The position numbers were made by a program, and so were the translations under genes. From Acholoe squamosa (lineage: Eukaryota > Annelida > Polychaeta > Phyllodocida > Polynoidae), in NCBI GenBank assembly GCA_949317995.1, contig OX439050.1, forward strand, positions 51,585,777 through 51,649,776: a DNA stretch of 64,000 bases, in the 5' to 3' direction. The notes beneath the pieces were generated by a model. It had not been told where the DNA came from. It did not search any database and was given only the letters and a program-made list of their open reading frames with translations. Below, one piece after another: positions 39,494-50,700 of the stretch. Position 1 is the first letter of the stretch. Each line of letters opens with the position of its first letter.

Positions 39494-40004
39494 TTTAAGG
39501 ACAGCATTGTATCTCAAAGATCCATGTTTCTTTGTCGTCATCAGAGGTGGATCCAGAAGGGATCGTCTGCGTGGGCCGCAGCCAAGTAGCTTTGGTCTAG
39601 GAGGTATGGAGGGAGGGGGTTGGTACTGCCAGGGTACTAAACGACATTTCCATTAGTCTAGACTTTATCGAAGGCCCATTTTCAGGAGGTCTAAATGCTA
39701 CAATACAGCGGTAGTCAGCAGCACCTCATTGGGGTATGACAGACTGTATACTCATTCCCAGGGTTTCAGAGAAATTATCCCTAAAGGCAATATTGTGGGT
39801 GGACTTAGTTTGTGCTGATCTACACATCGCTGGACAGGCCTCAGACTATGGCTATTTCCTTTTGTTAAAAGCTTATTTCACTCTTCAGTGATGATATTTG
39901 ATCTAACTATTCAAAGGTCGCCCTTATCACGATTTATTGTCTTTATGATCCACCTATGCAGTTCTGATGATTATACTCACCGGTTATGTATAATTGTGAC
40001 ATGT

Positions 40005-40070
40005 ACTGGGAAAAGGGGTCTTAGAACCCCCTGCACTAAGCCCCCTTTTCGCAGATCATGTCTCATTATG
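40005..40070 (-). repeat. dispersed repeat Q, copy 2
   Basis: Plus strand reads GGGGTCTTAGAACCCCCTGC then ACTAAGCCCCCTTTTCGCAG, the complement of the copy at 30120. Confidence 0.55.
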
Positions 40071-41796
40071 GCTTTATGTCTACCCTCTATGATGCTCAGT
40101 CTATTGTTATCCCCATAATGCATGCATGTAACCCTGGCCAGTTAAACTCACTATTGTCGCATTAAATACATCTTGGTGATCAATGGGTATCATGAATTAA
40201 TTCACTACACAGCCTTTGAAAATATTAAAGGCCAGTGAGAAGAACTTCACTGTTCTTCTCACTGGAGTTCAATATGTGAAAAGCTGTACTGACAGAAGGG
40301 CCTCCATGGTGCCTTACCAAGCCCTTGGTTACATAATATGGCAGTGGATCCAGTTAGGATCAGTACTGACCCCTGGTGTGTAACAACCAACCTACAAACA
40401 AGTCCCCACTGTAGCTCCTCCGACACATTTAAAGCTCAAACTAACAGTATATTTCCGAGGTTTACTAGCACAGGGAGAATTCGGTACCTGGATGAATTTC
40501 GTCCATTGGTTGTAATAGTGTAGCTCTGGTGAGTAACTTGTTAGAGATGCCTTAATGGAAAGGCCACCTTATTTCATGACAATTTTATTTGGTAGATTTT
40601 GAATAGTATAAAAATGTAGCGGCATACTTGGTGTCACATCTGATATTATAGGGGCAGGGAGCAGGCCTATCTAATGTATTGTACGACGTCATAATTAGTC
40701 GAATACATGACATCATTGCCATCTATAAATATATGCTACTCAGAGGTGCCTTTTTACACTGCTTTTATAGATTATTCGCTTTGATGAATAGCATATGACC
40801 CAAAAAAGATCTAAACTGGTTTATTCTGATAGATTATCATCATAATTGTATATTTTGGTGCGATTAAGCATACTATCAGGCATAGACAGGGGTGCAAGAC
40901 CGGGCAATAAATGTACATTTGCTGTCACTGCTCACCTATTTTGATATTTTCTTAAGGTCGTATTCTATTGATGTTAGCCCTATTCATGCCAAGATAGATA
41001 AAGAATTAAAAAACTATTTAACTATAATGAGAAGCCTATGACAGTTAAGTAGGGTTTAGTAACTTTATTTAGTTAGACAACTATCCACAAAGAGGATCAT
41101 ATGGCAGAGTTTTAATAGAATGTCTTGACTACCATATTTATATGCATCCCTATTCTCAAATAGGGTTTACCTTGATACAGAGATAGCTTATCAAGGAATC
41201 ATAAGAAGCAATCAGTGTCAGTAGTACCATACGCATTGTCCCAAAAAGGGACACAAACTGAATTAATGAGTGTGATATAACTATTATGACACCAGCAGTC
41301 AGTAATTAGTGGAACGCAATAAGCTAAGCAATAAACCATAGCTAGTACTAGTAAAAACTATTGAGATAGTATACCGAAGTGTTTGCAGTTAATGCACCGA
41401 AGGATACATCATTTTAACAGGCAGTGCTACAATTTGAGACTTTGAAGTGAACGAGAAACGTACTAGAATCTTAAGTTCCATATTGGCGAGGCACCCAGTC
41501 ATTGCATATCCATTAATCTCATTCTTCTTATGTGTTAAACAACCTTGTGTAAGCAACTGATCAGGATTCAATTTATTGTCAGACTACCACGAATTTTGTA
41601 TGTTTTGATATGGCAATAAAACCTTTTAAACCTTAAAAAATATACGACCTAGTCGAAGCCTTGGCTAGGCACCCAGCTAGGACCTTGTTTTAGTGAGCTC
41701 AATCATGCCCCAACAGATGCAGTCTGCCCAAATTGATGGGCCCTAGCTACTAGAAAACTGGCATGTGGTATTTGATCAATTGAAAGGTATTTCAGG

Positions 41797-42058
41797 AGGG
41801 CATTTCTCAAGATGGTACAACTAGACACGCCCAGTACGACTTGAAACCCTCAATATCAGAGTGAGTGATCGTAGGTAACACACTACAACTACTCTGTATG
41901 ATCAGCACTTAAGGCAGTAATTACATAGGGTTTGGTAGGGCAGTCATACCAGTGCAATCATTAGCGTCCACTAGATGCAGGGCTGTAATGGCATTTAACT
42001 GAGGGATCTTACTATGACTTGAAGGGGGTCTAGTCGTACCATCTTGAGAAATGCCTCC
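41797..42058. mobile_element. MITE family G, copy 3
   Basis: Arms AGGGCATTTCTCAAGATGG and CCATCTTGAGAAATGCCTCC, continuing TACAACTAGAC / GTCTAGTCGTA. Ends 26 bases from the stop codon of exon 10', so it would lie in any 3' UTR of the MMP copy. Confidence 0.65.
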
Positions 42059-42083
42059 CAGGACAGTGCATCCAATAATGAAG

Positions 42084-42251
42084 TTAGTCTATCTCTAACA
42101 TGCCTGTATTTGACCTTCTGGCACCATCTTCCACCTGCGGTATGTTTGCAGTGTCATCTCCAGAAATAGCAAAGTTGCTGCCTGCAAGGGCTCCTGCAGG
42201 ACCACCTGGTACTGGGCAATCAAACCTTGTGGATATATCCTGTTCACTATT
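42084..42251 (-). pseudogene. partial MMP copy: terminal exon 10', open
   Basis: Acceptor ttccag, then 55 codons and TAA, the same 168 bases as MMP exon 10. It reads NSEQDISTRFDCP, GPAGALAGSNFAI and ends MLEID. No stop or frameshift. It could be a 3' exon of an old tandem copy or an alternative last exon of the upstream gene; it is listed as pseudogene because its partner exon 8' is broken. A MITE ends about 25 bases after the stop. Confidence 0.75.
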
Positions 42252-42607
42252 CTGGAATAAATGATGAAAATATCAAGGTTACGCACAATAAAAATAAAAC
42301 TGTAAATTCACTAATGATGTACCCTATCTTTTGCCTTTCAAGTTGTATTTACGAGTGTACCTCTGTCATCCTCCAAGGTTTTGAACCCTTGGCTGATTGT
42401 GCCTGGATACAAGCCAGGGTATTTCAGCTTTAGTATCTTTTTTACATCAGCTTTTCTGGTCACTTTTCTTTAATGCTGCTTCTGGTTTTCATGGCATTAG
42501 AAATGAAAAGCAGCTCAGGCGTTGTTTATTGAGTTGAATTTGTTTGCATCATGTAGGCTTATGCTTGATATCAGTACTACATGAGGTAAACAATAAAATA
42601 TACTTAC

Positions 42608-42863
42608 ATCTTGACCTGCACCCATTTCTACAAATCTGTCCCCCTTGAAAAACATGATTGAAGATCTCATTCTAACAGCTGCATCCACTCCAATAACATA
42701 TGCAGAGGGGAAGGTTATGAACGTTATCGGGTCCATGCACCAATATCACTAACTGGCATGAATGGTGGGTCAATAACAAGCTTACCATCAACAACAGGCC
42801 TGAACAGCCTTTTTCGATTATACCATCTCCAGCGGATGTACATGTACTGGAAGAATGTATCTC
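42608..42863 (-). pseudogene. partial MMP copy: exon 9', one frame break
   Basis: Acceptor tttacag, donor GAT/gtaagt, both strong. First frame: GDTFFQYMYIRWRWYNRKRL, then FRPVVDG. A second frame takes over near 42725-42740 and gives IGVDAAVRMRSSIMFFKGD, a textbook hemopexin strand pair. Length 256 leaves the frame one base short relative to exon 9. Protein-level conservation on both sides implies that the break is young or an error. Confidence 0.75.
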
Positions 42864-43988
42864 CTGTAAATGGAATGGAATGGCTCTATTAAGTTTGGTT
42901 CTAATTTCCACTAGCAGTAGACATTTGGAACTAGAGGGATTGTTGGATTTCCGCCATGGGTACTTGGAGAAACTCGCTTCTCTAAGAAAGTGGATTATTG
43001 TACTAAACTGTAAATATGGTGTTTAGTTTTAACCATGTTTAGTTCAAAACATGTTTAAAATATAAACACATAGGCCAGATAGGAGTCTCATCGATTTCAT
43101 GTTTGGGAATTTAATATTTTTATTCTAAATACATAAACATGTTTCCTAAACATATTTATATTTAGATTCTAACATGACTATTGTAATAATCAGTGAAGGC
43201 TGACATGCGAATAAAGGAATATACTCAACTCCAGCGTTGTATTTATTTCTGTTGGGCTTAACTCTAACAATGGGTAAACTTCTCTTGCATCAATTATTGC
43301 CACCAATGAGTCATTTTATACTACTGCACCTCACCTGTGACCTCACATGACAACTGATGTCACCGCTGAGGCGCCCCTTGTGGCTTAACTACCATCCTGA
43401 TCCAAAGGCGGCCAATGAGCCACCGAGACATGAACTAACAATCGTGTTCATTAAATATGTTTAAATGCTTGGATGCCAAATACACACCAGGTAGCAGCAC
43501 TAACTTGAAATGAATTATCATGGGGAAAAACAGCAATGATGAATTGGCAAATTAATTCTACAACATTGATATTAATGTGAAATAGTCATTTAGTTCCACT
43601 GCAGAGACCCATTCAATGTTTGTACTTTCACTGTGGGGCAGTTTTTTTCTATGGGGCCACATCTTTCATAGTCCATTTTCTCTGGAGATGTTTCCTCCAT
43701 GAGGCTGTTTCCTCTGGGGCTATTTTCTCCATGGGGCCAATCACACCAGTAATCACGAGGGCCTTGTTACTCTTTTCAGGCATTTCCCTCTACGAATATA
43801 TATAACTAGATTTGCAAAACTAGTCATTGGTACTGATCTTGAACAAGGAAAGTAATCACCATGACATAGCAATATGCACGTACCAATAATAAGTGTGTTG
43901 GTGTGATTATATCATGATCTGAAGCAAAAATTGCTATTCAATCTAAACGTGTAGAGATCTCTGGCTATGGAACTGGCTGTTGACTTAC

Positions 43989-44158
43989 CAACAATCACGT
44001 AAAGACATCTTGTGTTTATGGCATGACTCCCTAATTTCACTTTACATCTATCCATAAAAATGCTGCTGATGGGGAGATCGACGTTCTGAAAGCCACTGCC
44101 GAATCATGCCTTATTAATCTTCTGAAGTGACCAGGACGAACACAGATACGGAAGAATC
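43989..44158 (-). pseudogene. partial MMP copy: exon 8', degenerate
   Basis: Splice sites remain (acceptor atttag, donor G/gtaagt) and the middle still reads [15 protein letters not shown] in one frame, matching exon 8. However, the entry frame ends at TAA 44114-44116, a T run is expanded, and the length is 170 rather than 175. Not usable as a coding exon. No copies of exons 1-7 are visible between here and 47548. Confidence 0.75.
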
Positions 44159-44224
44159 CTAAATGAATGTTTAAGAAATTATATTTGCTAATGTAGAAAT
44201 GTAAAATGGGCCTCATGAAGGTTT

Positions 44225-44699
44225 GCTTGTTTAAGGTAGCAGTTCACCTTGATTCAGAAAAACACATTTTCCTGAATTTTTTGACAAACATGTGTTCAAA
44301 CTATGCATAACCTATACCTCCTTGACCGTTTTGATGCCTTTTTCAGGTTAATTCGATTTTATGAGTTTTTGGAATGTTTTTTGAACAAAAGCGTTCTTAT
44401 TCATTTGATTTGCATTATGAGTTGGAAAAACAAGGCAATTCTCACTTTGAAAAATTGGAGACTAAATTTAAGTGATTTCCGAGGACCCTATTTTTTCTTT
44501 TGTTGATATTCCAATTATTAAGGTCTCCAGAGCTGTAAAAAAAAATCACTGCTCAAATAATCATAACATTTTCTATGCAAAATAGCAATGTAATTGGGAA
44601 CCTACCCTGATAATTGGGAACACTAATATCAATAATTGCCAATTTGAGGTGGAAATCTATTCTATAGCGCTAAAACCTATGGGATTATGGTGTTTTTCT
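44225..44699. repeat. AT-rich stretch, probable MITE or 3' repeat
   Basis: Opens AGGTAGCAGTTCACCTTGAT after exon 8' and is A/T-rich with no coding signal. I think it is mobile-element derived, but no second end is clear. Confidence 0.3.
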
Positions 44700-46366
44700 A
44701 GGCACTTCAGTTATCTGCATAAAAATATCCAGAGCCATCGTAAACTTGGTCTACCAGACCATATTCATGTGGCACGTATGGTTCCCACATCCTTAACATT
44801 AAAGTTCTTACAGTGTTCGATGGCAGATGGCTTCTTAATATTAATGGATTTGATCAACTTAATCAAATCTAGGTAGGAGATGTCCTCTAACAGGCCAACA
44901 TTCACACCAGGTTCTCCATAGGCGGGTAGCTCTGTGCCCTCCCCCTCAGCAGGTGGGAGAGCTTTGGCCACTTAAGCACCAACCTTGACCAAAAAAAATG
45001 CTGTTTATATAGTCTGCGCATTGATCAGGGGAACAATAAGATTTGTGGTATTATTTCTAAGCTTAATCAAAGTACTGCTAGTTCTATGTGGCAGTAATAG
45101 CTGTATGGCTTGCCAAAATTAGTCAGGTCTGTTTTTCTAAACTCTAATAATACCCTTATATCATTTTTCTGACTATTAAATAATTCTCTTTTAACAAGTT
45201 GTTTATAATATAATGCAATGTCCCAGTCCTCTATAGAGTTTGTCCTCCTCGCTTTTGAGTATAACTTGTCTCTGATACGCATTAACTCAAGGATGGGTTG
45301 TGTCAGCCATGGGGGAGTGTATTCTGGGAGAATAATCCTTTTTACAGGGCACATTTTATCTAACATGTTCATTATATTTCCATGGTGGGATGGACAACAT
45401 TACAATGAATACAATGTGCCCAAAGTCACTGACGGAGGGCGGTTTATTAACAACATTAACAACCAATGTCAGTAACAATAAACAGAAAGAAAAAAAATCT
45501 CATGACCAAAAGTCCATGTCCTGTCCCTTTGTTCCAATCTGGTGCTGTGCCACCTGGTGTGGTGGCAAGGAACCACCTGACTCAGGTGGATGAAGGGTCC
45601 ATCTAGTGGGGAAATATACCCCTATATATCCACAGTTCCTTCGCATATATAGTAGTCATTATACCAAAAAAAAAATTCCCACATAACATTGGGGTCATGC
45701 AATATTACTATCTCTTCCCAGTTGACACGGGTGAGCATATTTTTAAAGTTCAGATAATCATAGCGCCGATAGCGGTGACCATTTTCTTTTTCCTTTTTCC
45801 TTTATCACATCTCAAAATCATCTGTATGGGTGTATGGTCAGATATTTGAACGTCTCTCAGGCCTGATTGTGAGATCTTATATATTTGTATAGATGTAGTG
45901 CCTGAAAACGGTCTAGTAATTTCACTTATAATAATTTTGAATAATTTGTTTTCTGTGGAGAAATCATCTACTTTGGAATCTTCAACATCTTTTTAACTTG
46001 ATAAGTTGACATTAAAGTCGCCTTAGATGATTACTTTTCTATTTTTCGATACATTTTTCAATAAAAGGCCAAGCTTTGTATATACACTAGCTTTGTCAAC
46101 ATTTAAATCAGGTGGACTGTAAGTCCCCTGCCCCTCGGTTGGACATCCAAACCTGCTTCTTGGCCTAACATTGCAATGGTTCTTATGTCTGCCTTCTGCT
46201 TCTTTATAGTAGCATTAGAGTCGTCTGATAGAAAAACATTGGGCATTCTATTCCTTAACTCCCCTTTTCTGGAGAGAATTTCATCGCGTGTACTGGCCTT
46301 AACCGTAACAATTATCATAGTATGTATACCATGGCGAGGTGGGCCCTGCCTATAAGCATAGTCCAC
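44700..46366 (-). mobile_element. degraded non-LTR retrotransposon, endonuclease to pre-RT part
   Basis: Minus-strand pieces in LINE order: DLNVDKASVY, then GDFNVNLS (endonuclease GDFN motif, preceded by a stop) near 46000, and ISDHTPIQ (endonuclease SDH motif) near 45840. Next is the linker PPWLTQPILELMRIRDKLY at 45067-45372, then DLIKLIKSINIKKPS near 44850, the helix before the reverse transcriptase. Several stops and frame changes make it dead. The reverse-transcriptase core itself is not seen. It lies between the MMP gene and its partial copy. CR1/L2/Jockey-like by motif; clade unresolved. Confidence 0.7.
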
Positions 46367-46379
46367 ATAGTAGACTGAA

Positions 46380-46620
46380 AATCGTGTGCGAATGCCCTTT
46401 TAACCTTTAGTACGCGCTGCCTTTTTCGCTGAAATTCTGCCCCCCCCCGAAGGGCCGAAAAATGTGTGTGAATGTGCCCTTTTAACCTATAGTAATGTGT
46501 TTTTTTTTCACTGAAAATTATTTTGACCTCCTGGTCAAGGGGTCGAAAAATTCTGACCCTCCCCTCCAACCCACCAGCCCCCCCCCCCGTGGTTAAAAAA
46601 ATTATCACTCCCTAAGCATA
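46380..46620 (+). repeat. two diverged direct repeats with C runs
   Basis: AAAATCGTGTGCGAATGCCC and AAAATGTGTGTGAATGTGCC start two similar units, each with CTTTTAACCT-TAGTA, a CGCTGAAA or CACTGAAA word and a CCCCCC run. Confidence 0.5.
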
Positions 46621-47406
46621 AAACCGAACCACTACACAGCAATGAGTGGGGGTAGACAAAGACCCAAAGCATCACAAGGTGGTCTCGCAGAGGCGGTGTG
46701 AGCCAAGTTGATTTACCAGTAGCAGCAGAATATACCACAGGTGTCAGTTAGGTACAATATTGTAACTTCTCTTCAACTTTTGAAATGATCTACAATTTCT
46801 TTCATTGAGATGCATCAAAGAAAGTGGCTACAAGTCATGATGACGGTGTCAATCTCAAATAACTTTGAATGCCATCAGTTTGATGTGTTAGAAATAGGAA
46901 AATGCAGAGAACATTCCTACGTCAGGATTCTCGATTTCAATATATGACCATTTACAAAAAAAAAGAGAGCCTTAACTATAGAAAGAAATGGGCAGGGAAG
47001 AAATTTGTTCTTAATATTCTGCGTCATAGTCAAAGACCTTCTATTGAAAAATCTATGAGACTCTATGAATACATAAAGGGCATATATGCGAACATAATTA
47101 AAGTATGGTAGCCATGGTTGAAATCTTTCAATAATTTTATTTTTCCATAAATTGAGAGGAATTAATGAACTCCTTTTAATCTAGCTGTAAAGAGACAAAC
47201 CCTTATCATGATCATGGCACCTCCCTGGGTGTTTAGGTGTCTATGGATATAGATTACAGCATGTGCACCTCAGGGTACAAAGCAAGATCTATGAAAAACC
47301 TGTCACCAATTCTATTACAGTGTATGCAGATGTGTAAAAAATGCATCTAAACTCCATTAAACCGGCAGTTCTGGATCACAATGGAATATATTATATGTTG
47401 CTCGAC

Positions 47407-47412
47407 TTTATT
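47407..47412 (-). promoter_or_regulatory. candidate polyadenylation signal AATAAA for the MMP gene
   Basis: AATAAA on the minus strand, about 135 bases after the MMP stop codon. The first good match downstream of the stop; use not shown. Confidence 0.4.
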
Positions 47413-47547
47413 ATAAGAAGGGCTTGATACATTTTCAATATATTTCACTAAAGGGTTGTAAATATTTACCACCATAATAATATGTTATTTATCAAAGGCG
47501 CACTTCAGAGATTGAACAGTCCCTTTCTTGAGCTTCCACAGTTGAAA

Positions 47548-47715
47548 CTAGTCCACTTTTAAAGCGTCGGTTCCTGATCTTACCACAGTATCAGCCACTG
47601 CGGCATTGTTGGCAGGGCTATCTGCACCAATAGCAAAGTTGCTACCTGCCACAACACCTGCTGGGCCATCTGATGCTGGGCAATCAAGTAATGTGGACAT
47701 GTTCTGCTCATCATT
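47548..47715 (-). CDS. MMP exon 10: last hemopexin Cys and conserved tail
   Basis: 55 codons plus TAG. It starts [13 protein letters not shown], supplying the terminal Cys expected to pair with that of exon 6, then a small-residue tail with [13 protein letters not shown] ending ALKVD. The terminal exon of the partial copy (42084-42251) has the same length and shares GPAG and AGSNFAI, so the tail looks selected, not random read-through. A possible polyadenylation signal lies about 140 bases on. Confidence 0.83.
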   Translation of the reverse strand, partial: NDEQNMSTLLDCPASDGPAGVVAGSNFAIGADSPANNAAVADTVVRSGTDALKVD

Positions 47716-50700
47716 CTGAAATGAATAAGGAATACAGTAAAAATATAGCAAATGATTATTGTCTGTTTGTTTGTTTTTGTTGTTTTTTTTTTTGTTTGTT
47801 TTTTTTTTGTTTTTTTTAATAGGCTTACAACCTAGCCTTAAAGCGTCTTTCGTTTTTCTTTTCTTTTTTTCAAATCCTTCTCAAATGTGTTTCATATACT
47901 GTTAAACATCATATTAAGTTGTGATTGGACCCTCTTTTGGTAGGTTTAGCAAATACAAGCTTAGACTGGGGTCCCATGGACCTATTCATAGGCATCTTAC
48001 AGTGTGTTTCCAATGGATCAACTTTCGGCATGCACTCCAAAAGTAAAATAAATTGGGTATAAATCTGACAATTCCTTCAAATAATTATGAGCTTAATTAT
48101 GGACAAGGAGAACAAATAAAGTAGGCACCATAGGAAGTATGATCTATGTGAACATCCTGGTTCATTTTTGAGAAGAATGATTTTTGTGCCACAGACATCG
48201 GACTATGCCACTTCAATAGATTTTGATTTTTTTCTTCTACTTTAATCCAAATTCCTATGGCTGGTTTGACATGTGGTATTTAGGCTGTTTTTCTTGATAT
48301 TGATCCTATGGAATATCATTATATTTCACATCAGTAATATTATGAAGCTGGGGATAGTTTAGCCTTAATAGGGCTTCCCTATCCTACTTAATAGGGTCTA
48401 TGTCACCTCTTGCCTATCCCCTCGAATGTGTGTGATACACATAATGCGTGGCCATAGACATATTTCTCCATGAATTAGTGCAATGTAGTTCTCGCCATGA
48501 ATATGACCTTAGCTGTCAAAATAGCGTTAAACATCTATTACTCACTCACCTATCCTTAAGGGTCCACATCAGGTTCTATATTTCAAGTTGAATATACTTG
48601 CATAATATGGGTTTAAGATAAGTTCTAGGTACACCAGGTAGATCATACAGCATACTCACGTCTTTCTGGGTTGCACCCATCTCTATGAAGTTCCCGCCAT
48701 AGAAGTAGATGATGGAATATTCCCTTCTAACAGCTGCATCTATATCATCTGCTGTCGGGTAGGTGAACAATGAACTGGTATATGTACGAAGTTTGCTGAC
48801 AGGCATGGATGACGGTTTACTATTTAGCACACCATTAACCACAGGCTTGAACAACTTATTTTGGTCATAAAGTCTTTGCCTTGTGTACATGTATTGGAAG
48901 AATTCATCTCCTGCAATATTAAAGGTCAGTACATAATGACTAAGCATAAAATTCAGTTAGTCTATATTAACGGATATCATAAATTCTGCTTTGCCGGGCT
49001 TCCCTAGCCCACTTAAAAGGGTCTATATCTCCTCTTTCCTATCTCCTCGGATGTGTCTGGTGCACATAATGTGCGGGCACTGACACATTCCTCTGTGAAA
49101 TTGAGTAATGTAGTTCTCACCATGAATATGACCTTAGCTGTCAAAATGGCATTAAACATTCTATTACTCACTCACTCAGCTTTGCCTCTTATAGAGAGCA
49201 GTTCTTAAATCGATGGTACACTGATTCTACCTTCATTCATTATTGAAGAAGAAAACTACCATATTACTGCAAGTATTACATGTAACTGAATTATCAGTAA
49301 TTGATAAATTGCAGGTAATGAGACTGACAGGCGAATTAATCCTCCACCTTGTGGTGGTTCCAAGTACTCATCAGACTCTCAAGGACTCATCCCGGTGGCT
49401 CCACCTTCTGCTAATGACTGAGCAACTCTCAACCCCCTGTTGCAACGGGTGACACACTTTACCTTTTCTCACCCGGCATTCATATTAACAATACACCTTA
49501 TAATCTTTCTCACCACTCCCACCCTCTTTTTAGTATTGTGGTGTTCATAAAACTCAGGACTTCATAGTATGTATATATGTTGACTACTCAAACTTTATAC
49601 TATGGACTCTGAACATTTATCTATTGTTGGTAATATACGGTATAAGTTAGTGCCTTACCTCATTTACATATTAAACTCTTAGATACAAACCAGTATCTCA
49701 TTAGTTTAGTTACATGTTTATCACATACCATGATTACTTGTGTTAGTGTAATAAAACTCCACTTTATGAATTTCCTGTTCAGCATTCCCATTATGAGAAT
49801 AGCTGCATAGCTGTTTTAATAGGATTTACCTGTCCTTAGGTGCATAAGTCTGGTATAAATCCAGGGTGCGCCTTATTCATGACGTATTATGTTACAGGAC
49901 ATGCATGTTATATGTAGTGTGTGGGTCGCCATTTGGTAATATTTGTCAAGGATGACATCTTAAACTCATAATATAAGTGTACATGAAAAATACGGCAGTT
50001 AACTCACCAACGATCAAATAAAGGCATCTCGCATTTCCGGTTCTACCATTTCTCGTCACTTTACATTTATCCATAAATGCTGCTGATGGGGAGATTGACG
50101 TCTTGAAAGCATCAGCCGACTTATGCACTGTTCTCAGGTAGAAGCTACTGCCGTGAATTAGGTATATGGATACGGATGTATCCTAAAAAAAATGTAAATC
50201 AAATCACATTCACTAATCATGTAGCAGCCATATTTAAAGTTTTGATCATGCAACAATTATAGTGTTAAGTGTGAAGAAGGCCTTGCTGTAGCAAAGGTGT
50301 AGGATTAATAGAAACCCTTTAAGGGCCGCTGATGCATTAATGCATCAGGCCATTTGCTTGTCATGATGCACCAATGAGGCTTCATTGGTGTATCATGACG
50401 ACCAATGGTGCACTCCTGCATTAGTGAACTTTAAATGGTTAACTTAACCCTTTCAGCCCTGGAGTTCTGTTTACCTTTGAGACTTGCATGCAAATCCTGC
50501 TTTATGGGGTGGAAGGGGTTAATGATTTATTAAGGTCTCTTGCCTCTGGTATCATGCATCGCGACACCAAATTAACATACTGCTTTAATAAACAAAGCTA
50601 CCATAAAAAGGTTTATCTCATCTTATACATGCTATTATCATCTTCCTTTCATAAAAACTATCCCAGTGGCAAATCACCTGTTCCAAATAGGACTATACCA

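Larger units (their letters stand above)
38809..41796. other. no gene recognised
   Basis: Apart from the MITE at 39233 and repeat Q at 40005, holds a perfect 14-bp hairpin (CCAGTGAGAAGAAC, loop TTCACT, 40232-40265). No exon supported. Confidence 0.45.
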
